Below, piece by piece: positions 51,421 to 59,569 of a stretch of 64,000 bases of DNA. Positions within the stretch are counted from its first letter, which is position 1. Every line of letters begins with the position of its first letter. The notes beneath the pieces are model-generated. The model did no database searches. It was not told the DNA's origin and worked only from the letters and a program-made list of their open reading frames with translations. The translations under genes and the position numbers were made by a program. Where the stretch lies: the IMG/VR virus record IMGVR_UViG_3300009181_000048, positions 24,979 to 88,978 of that record. The stretch is one strand, 5' to 3'. The stretch comes from a virus.

Positions 51421-52008
51421 TTAAAAATCAAAAGACGGCTGATTTTGTGACGGCACAGATTTTAATATCCATCCACCAACTTTCTGTTCCTTATCTTGTA
51501 CTTTCCACCATCTTTTGTCTCCATTCTTTGGATATAAAATAGATCCTTCTCCAAAACTAGAGTCTGTCCACAGCTCCATAAATAAATCGTTTTGCGTAAG
51601 AATTACTGCTTCAAAAGAAGTTGGTTTTTCATATTGAATTGTTTTATAAACATCTCCGTAAAGATCATCCTTTTTCTCTCGAATGATAGCAGGAAGACAA
51701 TAAATGAATGTTTTTTCTATTGATGGCTTTAATTCTTGTTCTTTTTTATTTACTTTTATATTTTCTTTTTTAAATTCATTCTCATTTATTTTTGATGAAT
51801 CTAATTCATCCAAAAAAATAGCACCTTGATTTTTTTCTTGTAATTCAAAATCTGATCCCATTGGCATGACCATTGTTCCATCTTCTTTGAATTCTGGTTT
51901 CCAAGTCATATTGTGGACAGAGAAGGCAGACCAAATATTTTGCTCTTTCATCGCAGGATTAGGTGCTATAAGTTTATAAACCGATCCATCTTTGTGGTAG
52001 AGCGTCAT
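51421..52008 (-). CDS. Putative neck/tail-proximal protein
   Basis: A 195-residue protein. The start MTLYHKDGSVYKLIAPNP resembles that of the gp14-like protein at 52905 (LLNSDGTPYKL), hinting at a shared ancestry or partner. A Lys/Glu-rich linker (85-110) separates it from a C-terminal beta domain (FEAVILTQNDLFMELW, KRWWKVQDKEQ). It lies between gp15- and gp14-like genes, so a neck role is inferred. Confidence 0.6.
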   Translation of the reverse strand: MTLYHKDGSVYKLIAPNPAMKEQNIWSAFSVHNMTWKPEFKEDGTMVMPMGSDFELQEKNQGAIFLDELDSSKINENEFKKENIKVNKKEQELKPSIEKTFIYCLPAIIREKKDDLYGDVYKTIQYEKPTSFEAVILTQNDLFMELWTDSSFGEGSILYPKNGDKRWWKVQDKEQKVGGWILKSVPSQNQPSFDF

Positions 52009-52053
52009 GTGTCTTTTCGAAATTATTTAATTTTTTCCAAAAAATGTTGGGCT

Positions 52054-52068
52054 GAATATATATTAGAA
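52054..52068 (+). promoter_or_regulatory. Late-type AT promoter element
   Basis: gaatatatattagaa lies 39 bp before the neck-region gene at 52107. AATATATATT is palindromic, so it could also serve the divergent gene starting at 52008. Confidence 0.45.
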
Positions 52069-52106
52069 GAAGACATAATAATTTAAAAAAATATACAAAG
52101 GGAAAT

Positions 52107-52901
52107 ATGGTTTTAGTTGTACCTGACAGTGCAGATGTTTTAATGTTAAAATTCATTTTAAACAACATTACAACCACTGGATCTGCTCCTGTATCTGGTG
52201 GAGATAGAAGATTAAGATTGTTTACCAATGATATAATACCATATAAGTCTACTATATTGGGCGATCTCGTTGAAGCAAGCAACACAGGATACGCAGCTAT
52301 ACCTTTGGTTGGCACGAGTTGGGTGGTTTCCACAACAGATGCCCCTCATATTATATCATGTGGAAATCTACAACGAACTAGCCATTTAGTTCAAAACGAG
52401 GTTTCTAATGTTGATGTTGGAGCGGTTGAACCATTACCAGCAACTTATTACTCTGTATATACTCATTCTGATAATATTCCAATTTTAGAAGGAACAATTA
52501 GCGGGACAGTTTACAGTGCATCTGTAGCCATACAAACTTTTGTTGTTTCTTGTGCTGGAGTCTTTACATTCACAGACATTGGATCTCCAGCCGTAAAATG
52601 TAAAACTTCTGGATCAAGTGTAAACAATGTCACAGGAGTTATTACTTTGGCGTGGATTGGAATGCCAGCCGCTAATTATATCACGTTCAATTATGAATAT
52701 GATGCGTGTCATAAGAAGACAACAGCTTCTTATTCTATTCAAACCTTTTCTATGACCCAAGCTGCCGATGTATATGGTTATTATATAACTAATGTAGGCG
52801 GAACGCAACTTTTGTGGGCAGAGAGATTTCCGCATGCACCATTTATCATACCGAATTGGGGTGGAAATATAACAGTCACATTAAACTTTACATTGGATTG
52901 A
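52107..52901 (+). CDS. Structural protein carrying the MCP-type beta module
   Basis: A 264-residue protein. The outer parts (VLMLKFILNNIT, then LGDLVEASNTGYAAIPL and VYGYYITNVGGTQLLWAERF, FIIPNWGGNITV) form a phage structural family often seen near necks and tails. Residues about 94-199 match the module inserted in the major capsid protein (GTVY, AIQTFVVS and AGVFTFTDIGSP are shared). The module seems inserted into a loop of the host domain. It is likely on the outer virion surface. AAAGGG precedes the ATG. It is co-transcribed with the gp14-like gene. Confidence 0.7.
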   Translation: MVLVVPDSADVLMLKFILNNITTTGSAPVSGGDRRLRLFTNDIIPYKSTILGDLVEASNTGYAAIPLVGTSWVVSTTDAPHIISCGNLQRTSHLVQNEVSNVDVGAVEPLPATYYSVYTHSDNIPILEGTISGTVYSASVAIQTFVVSCAGVFTFTDIGSPAVKCKTSGSSVNNVTGVITLAWIGMPAANYITFNYEYDACHKKTTASYSIQTFSMTQAADVYGYYITNVGGTQLLWAERFPHAPFIIPNWGGNITVTLNFTLD

Positions 52902-52904
52902 AAT

Positions 52905-53447
52905 ATGGCATTATTAAATTCTGATGGTACTCCATACAAACTTCAAGGTAGCGTACAGCAGTTTGATCCAAATAATCCAATGTTTGACCTTTTTAATCTG
53001 TGGGATCAAGAATCAATAAAAAGAGGTGGATCACCAATATTTTATTATGAAGTTATAATACGACCAGATATGATTGACCCGATATATTTGGAAGCAAGAA
53101 ACAAGTTGTTTTCAAACAATCCGATACAGTTTTGGTGCAATTATGAGCCAATTTCTTCGCAAAATGTTTTAAATCAATTTGGAATAGATGCACCGGATGA
53201 AATGCGGTTTGAATTAAACTATAGGTCTGTTTTGAAAGGTCTGGGTCATCCTCCGAAAATAGGATCTAGACTTTTTACTCCGCACCTTCAAGAGAATTGG
53301 GTTATTGTTCAAAGAAATTTAAGTGAATTTAAAATGTGGGGAGTTCTTAGAGTTGAATTAATCTGTCAAAGATTCCAAGAAGATGTTGTGACAGGGGATG
53401 GAAAAGTTACTCAGAAACAACCAGATCTAAAAATTAAAATAATATAA
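52905..53447 (+). CDS. Neck protein (T4 gp14-like)
   Basis: A 180-residue protein. YYEVIIRPDMIDPIYLEA and FGIDAPDEMRFELNYRSVL, followed by GHPPKIGSRLFTPHLQENW, align with T4 gp14 (FGMQVQDEVTLSINPNLF, PKEGDLIYFPM). gp14 forms the collar that closes the head. It is shorter than gp14 (256). It begins 3 bp after the previous stop. Alignment is by eye, so a related neck protein is possible. Confidence 0.7.
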   Translation: MALLNSDGTPYKLQGSVQQFDPNNPMFDLFNLWDQESIKRGGSPIFYYEVIIRPDMIDPIYLEARNKLFSNNPIQFWCNYEPISSQNVLNQFGIDAPDEMRFELNYRSVLKGLGHPPKIGSRLFTPHLQENWVIVQRNLSEFKMWGVLRVELICQRFQEDVVTGDGKVTQKQPDLKIKII

Positions 53448-53450
53448 ATA

Positions 53451-53612
53451 TTACAAAATTTCAATTTGATATATTTCGTGATTCATATTAATTATTTTAT
53501 GTACTTTTTTAAAAAAACATAATGGAATAGAAGGCTTCTTAAAAGATCCAATTGCTTTTGCTAAAAAAACATGTGTTCTAGTGTCTCTTTTTTTTATCTT
53601 AAAAGCCTTCAT
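53451..53612 (-). CDS. Small basic protein coupled by ATGA
   Basis: 53 residues from ATG 53612, which overlaps the TGA of the upstream gene (ATGA). It reads MKAFKIKKRDTRTHVFLAKA, then SFKKPSIPLCFFKKVHKI and ends QIEIL. It is basic, with Phe- and Lys-rich helices. The overlap, the absence of another frame and the composition support coding. Function unknown. Confidence 0.6.
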   Translation of the reverse strand: MKAFKIKKRDTRTHVFLAKAIGSFKKPSIPLCFFKKVHKIINMNHEIYQIEIL

Positions 53613-54439
53613 TTTTTTTCTTTATTTTTTTTCTTTATTTTTAACTTACATTTGTAAAGAACTGTCGGTTTCTTTTTTTTCTGTATATCGTTTAAAAAAT
53701 TTTTCATTCCGTCATAACCACTTTTACCTACAATAGTAGAAAGTTGTTTGTATTTGTCACTAAACTTATTACCTGAGTTATCTTTCCACTGATTTTTGGC
53801 AACCTTATTAAGATTACTTTCTAGTGTGTTATCTAATGTTGTTCTTTCTACTTTTTCTTCATGTGTCATTTCTTCGATATCGTATGAAACTTTTCTTGGA
53901 ATTACTAAAGCCTGTCCATACGGCTCTGCTTTTCTAAAAATTATTTCTTGATTTACTTTGGGAGCCTTAAAAACTACAAAAAATATTTTTGGCCACCAGT
54001 TCGTTTGTATGTGTCCAGGAAGACAACAAGGAACAGTTCCAGAGCAATCTGTGTAAAATCTTGGATGCGGCTCAGTTCTTAAAACATAGCCTTCTGGCAC
54101 CTTTATATCTAATGATGATGTCATACCAAAGTAACCAGATGCAAAAGCCACAAATGGAGGCAATTTGATGTCTGGGCACTGTTTATTTTCTTCTTCAAAA
54201 TCGCCATCAAATACAATCGATCCGTTTATATTTCTAACGTGACATTCTGTGTCAAAAGGATAACATAATTCAATTCCATAAGTAGATCCTTCAACAAAAG
54301 GAGGACAATGCCATGGTTGAGGTTCTGATCCATTACTATGACTATTGGGATTTCCAGCCCATCCTGGTATGTCAAGTTTTATCTGTTTTGGTACCCCACC
54401 TTTAAACCACGACCTATATTTTATTTTTATAATTTCCAT
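53609..54439 (-). CDS. DUF6065-like protein
   Basis: A 276-residue protein. HIQTNWWPKIFFVVFKAP and EIIFRKAEPYGQALVIPRKV, preceded by GYFGMTSSLDIKVPEGY, resemble DUF6065 proteins found in cyanobacteria and phages (unknown function). Pairs such as CSGTVPCCLPG occur in the middle. The C-terminal 90 residues are Lys-rich and helical. It has a near-consensus sigma70 promoter, so it is likely early. It is followed by the coupled 53-residue gene. Confidence 0.55.
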   Translation of the reverse strand: MEIIKIKYRSWFKGGVPKQIKLDIPGWAGNPNSHSNGSEPQPWHCPPFVEGSTYGIELCYPFDTECHVRNINGSIVFDGDFEEENKQCPDIKLPPFVAFASGYFGMTSSLDIKVPEGYVLRTEPHPRFYTDCSGTVPCCLPGHIQTNWWPKIFFVVFKAPKVNQEIIFRKAEPYGQALVIPRKVSYDIEEMTHEEKVERTTLDNTLESNLNKVAKNQWKDNSGNKFSDKYKQLSTIVGKSGYDGMKNFLNDIQKKKKPTVLYKCKLKIKKKNKEKK

Positions 54440-54486
54440 TTTAAAAGCATTCCTGTGAAACCATGCTTCGTCATTTACAATTCTTG

Positions 54487-54515
54487 ATTATATTGTATTT
54501 GATTTGGCGGGTCAA
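54487..54515 (-). promoter_or_regulatory. sigma70-like promoter
   Basis: On the minus strand TTGACC (54515-54510), exactly 17 bp, then TATAAT (54492-54487), about 48 bp before the gene at 54439. The same -35 and spacing occur at 3774. Confidence 0.8.
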
Positions 54516-54534
54516 CTGTTTGGCTACAGATAGC

Positions 54535-54804
54535 CTATGTGCGAGTCTTTTCGGCAACAATAGTTGCCGTAAGTCCAAGTTGAGTTAATTGTTCTTTATG
54601 ATCTTGCACCGACTTCATGTAAGCTGTTTCGTAAACATCTGTAACCAGAGTAAAGAAGCTTTTCATGTCGCTCTCATTCGCAAGCATTGTTCCAAGTCGA
54701 TCTATAATTTGCTCGTTTTTATAATATTTTTCTTTTATCAATTCAAACATTACTTTTTTTATATAGTTGCCATTCAAGTTGTTGAATTGATTCATCCAGT
54801 TCAT
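54535..54804 (-). CDS. Small helical protein
   Basis: An 89-residue all-helical protein (MNWMNQFNNLNGNYIKKVM, then FFTLVTDVYETAYMKSVQDH). It starts 4 bp after the stop of the upstream gene, so it is part of the 57-kb minus-strand group. Motif-free. Function unknown. Confidence 0.65.
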   Translation of the reverse strand: MNWMNQFNNLNGNYIKKVMFELIKEKYYKNEQIIDRLGTMLANESDMKSFFTLVTDVYETAYMKSVQDHKEQLTQLGLTATIVAEKTRT

Positions 54805-54808
54805 TGTT

Positions 54809-55666
54809 TTACATTTCTGTTTGTTTTTTTACAATTTCGATAGCTTTTTTTATTTTTAATTCTTCTTCTTTTCCTATAATTTCACGCTCCAACATTCGTT
54901 TTAGATGTGATATTAGATTAGATCCAGTTTCTTCTATTTCTATTTCTTTTTTATGATGGAAAAATTTTCTGAAATTAAAGTCAGGAGAAATTATTTTATT
55001 TATAAGGGATAGTTCATTTTCTGAGTGTTTTGTAGTTTCTTCTGGTGCAGTTTTTGTAGGTTCTTCTGGTGCAGTTTGTTCGGGTTCAGTTTTAATAGTT
55101 TTTTCTGATGCAGGTTGTTTTGCTTTTCTTGGAACAGCACGGAAACGTTTTTCCGTTTTTGTTGGTGTCGGAGTCTGTTCTACCGAAGGACCGATATCCT
55201 CTACATCTTTTGATGTTATAATATCATATAAATTCATTTTTAGTTTTTCGGCGGATGATTTAATTAGTTGAACAATTCTTAATTTTTCTGCTCCTTGTGG
55301 AACATCTTCATTTAGCTGATTTAACTGATCCTCTATTTTTTTTACTATTGATCTTATCTCATAATATTGTTTTAGATTTAAAAAAGAGGGATTAAAAGAT
55401 TCTTGTGCACCCAACTCATCGCCAAATCTATTTTTCCAATAATAAGGATTATTAGTGTTTGTTCTTCCTCCGTGCCATATATTAGATACAGACCCTTTGA
55501 ATCGATCCCAAAGTCCACGTTTTAGAGCTGGGTTCATCGGCTCACTAACTAAACTTCTAATAAGATCAGAAACCCAAGAATCTACTGCTGCACTAATTTC
55601 ATTAGAAAGCTCTTTTCCATTATGTTCTTCTCTAAATTTTTTAAGAATTTCATTGTTCGCTAACAT
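54809..55666 (-). CDS. Hypothetical protein with Pro/Thr-rich linker
   Basis: A 285-residue protein. The N-terminal 100 residues include RGLWDRFKGSVSNIWHGGR and YYWKNRFGDELGAQE, a Trp-rich helical motif seen in T4-like phage proteins. It is followed by a coiled coil. A linker (170-215) of EPTKTAPEE repeats leads to a C-terminal helical region. It may be an internal head or DNA-associated protein. Overlaps the DUF5659-like gene by 17 bp. Confidence 0.6.
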   Translation of the reverse strand: MLANNEILKKFREEHNGKELSNEISAAVDSWVSDLIRSLVSEPMNPALKRGLWDRFKGSVSNIWHGGRTNTNNPYYWKNRFGDELGAQESFNPSFLNLKQYYEIRSIVKKIEDQLNQLNEDVPQGAEKLRIVQLIKSSAEKLKMNLYDIITSKDVEDIGPSVEQTPTPTKTEKRFRAVPRKAKQPASEKTIKTEPEQTAPEEPTKTAPEETTKHSENELSLINKIISPDFNFRKFFHHKKEIEIEETGSNLISHLKRMLEREIIGKEEELKIKKAIEIVKKQTEM

Positions 55667-56111
55667 ATTCTCCTATCTTCTTTAGTGACATTAAGCAGGA
55701 ATCAAAACAGTGAAAATCACTGGAGATATAATCTAGAGCTAAGTCATTAAATTTATCGTTATGATCGGATGATTCTTCTACTTCAAAATAAATAGATTTG
55801 TTCTTTTTGCCTAGCACTCTGTATTTATGCATAAGAACATAGGCAGCGGCTCCTAGGTCTGTGACAAATCGATTGCCCTTAGAATCAAAGTTATACTCTC
55901 CTATTTTTTTAAGTGACATGATACAAGAATCAAATCTATGGAATTCGCTTGAAAGGTAGTCTAGCGTTAATTGATCAAACAATTCAGCAGTGTGCTTTTC
56001 GTCTATTAAGAAGTAAATATCTCTTCCTTTTCTCCCAATAACACGAAATTTTTGCATTAAAATATAAGCTGCTGCTCCTAAGTCTCCAATAGTTTTATAG
56101 TTTTTTTTCAT
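55650..56111 (-). CDS. Tandem-duplicated DUF5659-like protein
   Basis: A 153-residue protein of two near-equal halves. DLGAAAYILMQKFRVIGRKG pairs with DLGAAAYVLMHKYRVLGKKN, and LTLDYLSSEFHRFDSCIMSL with LALDYISSDFHCFDSCLMSL. This matches the DUF5659 domain (about 70 residues), a small nucleic-acid-associated-looking domain common in phages. It lies 15 bp after the actin-like gene, so it may be a partner. Confidence 0.7.
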   Translation of the reverse strand: MKKNYKTIGDLGAAAYILMQKFRVIGRKGRDIYFLIDEKHTAELFDQLTLDYLSSEFHRFDSCIMSLKKIGEYNFDSKGNRFVTDLGAAAYVLMHKYRVLGKKNKSIYFEVEESSDHNDKFNDLALDYISSDFHCFDSCLMSLKKIGEYVSEQ

Positions 56112-56126
56112 TTTTTATTTTTGTTT

Positions 56127-57131
56127 TTACTTTACGGCTTCAGCAGCTATTAGACACCCTCTTGCCACAGAATACAAGGGGTCTTCTGGTTTTATTATTG
56201 AGCCAATTTTTATAGGTAGCTGTGTTTGTTCAATTACATCTTTAAATAATTCTGTAAATCCGTTTGGAGAAGAAGTACCACCAGCAATTACTATATCAAT
56301 AGGAGCATCGGATCTAACTGTTTTAGAAATATCTGCAAAACCTTTTTTAATGCCACCAACGGTGTGCTCTATCATTAGTTTATATTGTGTACTTATTGCT
56401 CTTTGAATAAGATTCGTTGGAGGAACAGTAAGATCTATTTTTGTTTTTTCAATATTTATGTAAGCAATTGTCTCACCAGTTGCTTTTGCAGCCTGTTTGT
56501 CTATCCAATCTCCTGAGTTAACAATAGAAAAAGCAAACACTGGGTTGCCATACATAGCATAACAAACGTTCACCATTCCGCTTCCAAATGAGATTCCGAT
56601 GCCAGTAAATGCTTTTCCTCCTAATTCCGCATACACTAAAGCTAAAGCCTCGTTAATTGGGTGTGCATCAACACGATATCCAGTTTCACTCTTATAAGCT
56701 TTAAATATTGCTTCTAGTATTCTTTGGTGATAGTCAGCATCAGTATCTTGGTTTATTGCATTTGCTGGAATACAGTAATAAAGAATCTCTCCATCTTTTT
56801 TAACATTGTTAATCAAACTGTGAATCATAATAGAAAGTATTTGAAAAGCATCTTTTTCTTTTGGGTTTACACACCCGTGAATCATTGGGCGTTTTAGTTC
56901 TACTTGGCTCATCGTATACGCCATGTTCACGGATGCTTCTCCTAAAGCATATGCAATATTGTCCCGTTCTATCAGTGGCACTCCAGCACTCTTCATCATG
57001 TTAAAAACGAATCTGTTTTCAAGTGGAATTTCTAGAAATGCATTCACTTCTCTTTTATAAGAGAATTCCCCTTTGCTTGTTCTATTGCAACACACTAAAT
57101 TATATGTACCAGCGTCAAATCCTACTGCCAT
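56127..57131 (-). CDS. Actin-like ATPase (ParM/MreB superfamily)
   Basis: A 334-residue protein. Actin-fold nucleotide motifs are in order: phosphate 1 VGFDAGTYNLVCC (residues 3-15), connect region NEALALVYAELGG near 161-173, phosphate 2 GIGISFGSGMVNVC near 178-191, and adenosine motif IDIVIAGGTSSPNGFTELF near 282-300. Plasmid and phage actins such as ParM and Alp polymerise to move DNA. Some family members with this brevity are not filament formers. A sigma70-like promoter (57179-57207) precedes it. The adjacent DUF5659-like and 77-residue proteins could be adaptors (inference). Confidence 0.8.
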   Translation of the reverse strand: MAVGFDAGTYNLVCCNRTSKGEFSYKREVNAFLEIPLENRFVFNMMKSAGVPLIERDNIAYALGEASVNMAYTMSQVELKRPMIHGCVNPKEKDAFQILSIMIHSLINNVKKDGEILYYCIPANAINQDTDADYHQRILEAIFKAYKSETGYRVDAHPINEALALVYAELGGKAFTGIGISFGSGMVNVCYAMYGNPVFAFSIVNSGDWIDKQAAKATGETIAYINIEKTKIDLTVPPTNLIQRAISTQYKLMIEHTVGGIKKGFADISKTVRSDAPIDIVIAGGTSSPNGFTELFKDVIEQTQLPIKIGSIIKPEDPLYSVARGCLIAAEAVK

Positions 57132-57178
57132 TGTGTTTTATCCTTTACTTTGTACTTCTACTACTAATGCCGTACTTC

Positions 57179-57207
57179 ATTATAACTATACACTTGTTAT
57201 TTTCCAA
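57179..57207 (-). promoter_or_regulatory. sigma70-like promoter for actin-like gene
   Basis: On the minus strand TTGGAA (57207-57202), 17 bp, TATAAT (57184-57179), 48 bp before the actin-like ATG. The -35 lies in the last codons of the upstream gene. Confidence 0.6.
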
Positions 57208-57430
57208 ATTCTATTTTAGATCCTTCTTCAAAACTTGGTATTTCCCAAGCAAAATCTTCTTCTTTTTTAATTTTTTTCTCTAATTCTGTTTCTATTGATT
57301 TTCTTTCTATACCTTGTGATAACAAACCTTCTGTATTCATATTGATATTGATATCTAACGTCAGCGATACCTGTATTTCGCCTTCTTTTGTTATTATTTT
57401 TACATTTCCTGGTTTAATTAAAGACGCCAC
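57197..57430 (-). CDS. Small protein upstream of actin-like gene
   Basis: A 77-residue protein from GTG, with AAAGGTGG before it. An N-terminal beta region (VKIITKEGEIQVSLTLDIN) is followed by a charged helix. Its stop is 66 bp before the actin-like gene. A small DNA- or filament-binding adaptor is conceivable but not shown. Confidence 0.55.
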   Translation of the reverse strand: MASLIKPGNVKIITKEGEIQVSLTLDININMNTEGLLSQGIERKSIETELEKKIKKEEDFAWEIPSFEEGSKIEFGK

Positions 57431-57527
57431 AATACCACCTTTAAATTATAAAGTTGTTCATTCTATTTAGTGGAATATGTGCTTTTTTTAAACTAAAAAC
57501 TTTCGCAAAAACAGCATATATCCATAA

Positions 57528-58109
57528 TTAGCTTGTAGGAACACTTCGGACAGAAATGATTGTTTGAACGGATGAACTGCTACCACTGCTATTGCTTAAT
57601 TCAAGCTTGGTAATTGTTATATCTCCATAATTAAAAACTTGAGTATTACCACTTTCCAAAGAAAAAACAGCGTTTGCTATACCATTAATTCTAATTGAAA
57701 CATCTCCGGTGCCTATATTGTGGATTTGAACAAATTGAGCAGGACCGCCGTTGTCGCCAAGTATATCAATAAGATTATCATCATAAGTTGAATCATCATC
57801 AACAGTTAAGGAATATACTCTTGGAAAATTGTTTTCCTCAGGTATATCACTGTATACAGAGCCATCATCAGTTACTACTGCTATAAATGCGTCTTGTTGA
57901 GATACTTGTGGATAAGAAAAGCGTTTCCAGTAATTGCAGTCTGTGAATGTCTCTCCATCTTTTAAATTTCGATAAATTCTTCCTGGCCCTGACACATATA
58001 TCGTTCTTTGCACAGAAGGATCCATTTGAGCGTATGGCGATAAAACAGAAGGGTTTAAATCCAAACTACCTTGGCTTACGTTATTTAGAACTACTCGGAA
58101 TACACTCAT
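57528..58109 (-). CDS. Putative virion decoration protein
   Basis: A 193-residue beta-rich protein. GPGRIYRNLKDGETFTDCNY near 41-60, a Tyr-Ser-rich loop, and a C-terminal jelly-roll-like stretch (FVQIHNIGTGDVSIRING, then NTQVFNYGDITITKLELS). The late-type promoter directly upstream implies a structural gene. No family is recognised. Confidence 0.6.
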   Translation of the reverse strand: MSVFRVVLNNVSQGSLDLNPSVLSPYAQMDPSVQRTIYVSGPGRIYRNLKDGETFTDCNYWKRFSYPQVSQQDAFIAVVTDDGSVYSDIPEENNFPRVYSLTVDDDSTYDDNLIDILGDNGGPAQFVQIHNIGTGDVSIRINGIANAVFSLESGNTQVFNYGDITITKLELSNSSGSSSSVQTIISVRSVPTS

Positions 58110-58133
58110 TTGTTACTTTCTATTATGCAAATA

Positions 58134-58152
58134 TTACATTATATATATATTG
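58134..58152 (-). promoter_or_regulatory. Late-type AT promoter element
   Basis: On the minus strand this reads caatatatatataatgtaa, 25 bp before the decoration-like gene at 58109. It is read through as the last codons and stop of the upstream gene (ending NIYIM). The clearest copy of the shared element. Confidence 0.65.
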
Positions 58153-58796
58153 ATTATTTGATTGTTTGGAAATAATTTTTTAAATAAATTCTCCCCGATT
58201 CCAGTAGGCACTAAAATAGTTTGCATGCCAGTAGAAGCCGCTTTATATAAATATTCATTTTCAACACCAAATACAGCATCAAATTCATTATAATCTATTG
58301 GATTAATATCCACAGAATATTCATTGCTTTCAATTATTTCAATAGCTTTCTTTATTTGCGAACCAGTAAGAGATTTTGTTGGAAAGCAACCGTTTGTTAG
58401 AAGAGCACATCTTTTTAAATGGTTTTTACCTGTATTTTTAAGAGTGATATCACATGAAAAATTAGGGAAATTTGTCAAAGCAATACTTTGGAATTCTATG
58501 TCAGATTCGACCATAAGATTTTCCACAGGGTGAAAATCTATATTATCTGAAATTTCTTTTACATAGGACAAGCTATTTTTATTGTTTATTAATTCTGTTC
58601 TAGAAAAAACTTTTTTTTCATACTTAAGAACATGAATTGAATCATCTTGGCATGCTATATACATCTGAAGACCGGGAAAAGAGGATTCTATTGTTGGTCT
58701 TAATAAAGACAATTGAACAAGATATTCTCTGTTATTTCCATAATAAGCAACACAAAAATTATTCTTTATTTTAACGTAGTTAGGCAGTGTAATCAT
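58134..58796 (-). CDS. Sugar-enzyme-like protein (GT9/GT-B fold suggestion)
   Basis: A 220-residue protein. The C-terminal segment DAVFGVENEYLYKAASTGMQ, then TILVPTGIGENLFKKLFP, resembles the donor-binding end of GT-B glycosyltransferases of the heptosyltransferase type. The N-terminal half is divergent. It might be a glycosyltransferase fragment or a related pseudo-enzyme. It lies head-to-head with the small gene at 58795. Confidence 0.4.
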   Translation of the reverse strand: MITLPNYVKIKNNFCVAYYGNNREYLVQLSLLRPTIESSFPGLQMYIACQDDSIHVLKYEKKVFSRTELINNKNSLSYVKEISDNIDFHPVENLMVESDIEFQSIALTNFPNFSCDITLKNTGKNHLKRCALLTNGCFPTKSLTGSQIKKAIEIIESNEYSVDINPIDYNEFDAVFGVENEYLYKAASTGMQTILVPTGIGENLFKKLFPNNQIINIYIM

Positions 58797-58950
58797 TCAA
58801 AAAATTCCTTACGATCAAGCCTTAGTTGGCACGGATGCTATTAAGGCATTTACAAAACAATTTGGATCAATGGACGATCATATAAATAGAATTATTTTAG
58901 AAGAAGTTCTAAAATTATTGCTAAATTACAAAGAAGGCGAAAATGGTTGA
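58795..58950 (+). CDS. Small ORF with apparent ATT start
   Basis: An open frame of 51 codons: from ATT 58795 it reads QKIPYDQALVGTDAIKAF, then TKQFGSMDDHINRIILEEV, ending EGENG. An upstream stop lies at 58777 and the first ATG is internal (GSMDD). Composition suggests coding. It overlaps the next gene's ATG by 8 bp. Start codon is uncertain; ATT would fit a pattern seen twice elsewhere. Confidence 0.45.
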   Translation: MQKIPYDQALVGTDAIKAFTKQFGSMDDHINRIILEEVLKLLLNYKEGENG

Positions 58951-59305
58951 ACTTTATCTTTATCTTACAAAAAGAGATAAAAAAGGAATGAGAATAATTG
59001 CAAAGTTCTTGTCAAAAGAACAATCTGCGATTAGAATCACAGAAGATAATATAACAAATCTTTCAATTCCAATCAATATATTAAATGATATCAACAAAAA
59101 AATTTATGATTCTAGAATGATGTGGGAAGTTTGGGCAGAATCCTCAGACAGCTATGTATCTCTTAAAAAATTACTTAAAAAAAGAGGATACAAAAATATA
59201 CCAATGAGTGCACAACCGGAAATTATGACGTTAACAATTGAATTAGATAACCGGTTAGAAAATAAAAAGCCTATGATTCAAAAACTAGCTGATCACAACA
59301 TGTAA
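58943..59305 (+). CDS. Hypothetical protein
   Basis: A 120-residue protein with a beta-helix mix (MVELYLYLTKRDKKGMRIIA), a Trp-rich strand (MMWEVWAESSDSYVS) and a basic loop. It is coupled to the ORF at 58795 and convergent with the gene at 59285 (21-bp overlap). No family is recognised. Confidence 0.65.
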   Translation: MVELYLYLTKRDKKGMRIIAKFLSKEQSAIRITEDNITNLSIPINILNDINKKIYDSRMMWEVWAESSDSYVSLKKLLKKRGYKNIPMSAQPEIMTLTIELDNRLENKKPMIQKLADHNM

Positions 59306-59566
59306 TTTATTTAATTCTATTTTACCATTATTGGTTTCTATTGTTACAATATTACCAAACTTTTCTGTTACGATGCCTCCATTTATTCGGAAGTCTTTTA
59401 ATACTTTGCGTGCATCGCCTTCAATTACTTCAGCTATTAGAGAAAGTTTTTTTGTTGATTCTTTTAATTCTACTTTGCAACCAACAATAGAATCTTTTTC
59501 TTCTTTTGAATGGGATATCCATTTTTTAAAATCACTAAAATTAAAATTAAACGGATCGTTGCTCAT
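59285..59566 (-). CDS. Small beta-rich protein with F-x-x-W-I segment
   Basis: A 93-residue protein. Near the N-terminus is FNFSDFKKWISHSKEE, similar to the F-x-x-W-L motif of the putative internal proteins, but placed at residue 13. The rest is an SH3-like beta fold (IVGCKVELKESTKKLSLIA, then GKIELNKLHVV). Function unknown; internal-protein status is tentative. Confidence 0.6.
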   Translation of the reverse strand: MSNDPFNFNFSDFKKWISHSKEEKDSIVGCKVELKESTKKLSLIAEVIEGDARKVLKDFRINGGIVTEKFGNIVTIETNNGKIELNKLHVVIS

Positions 59567-59569
59567 AGT

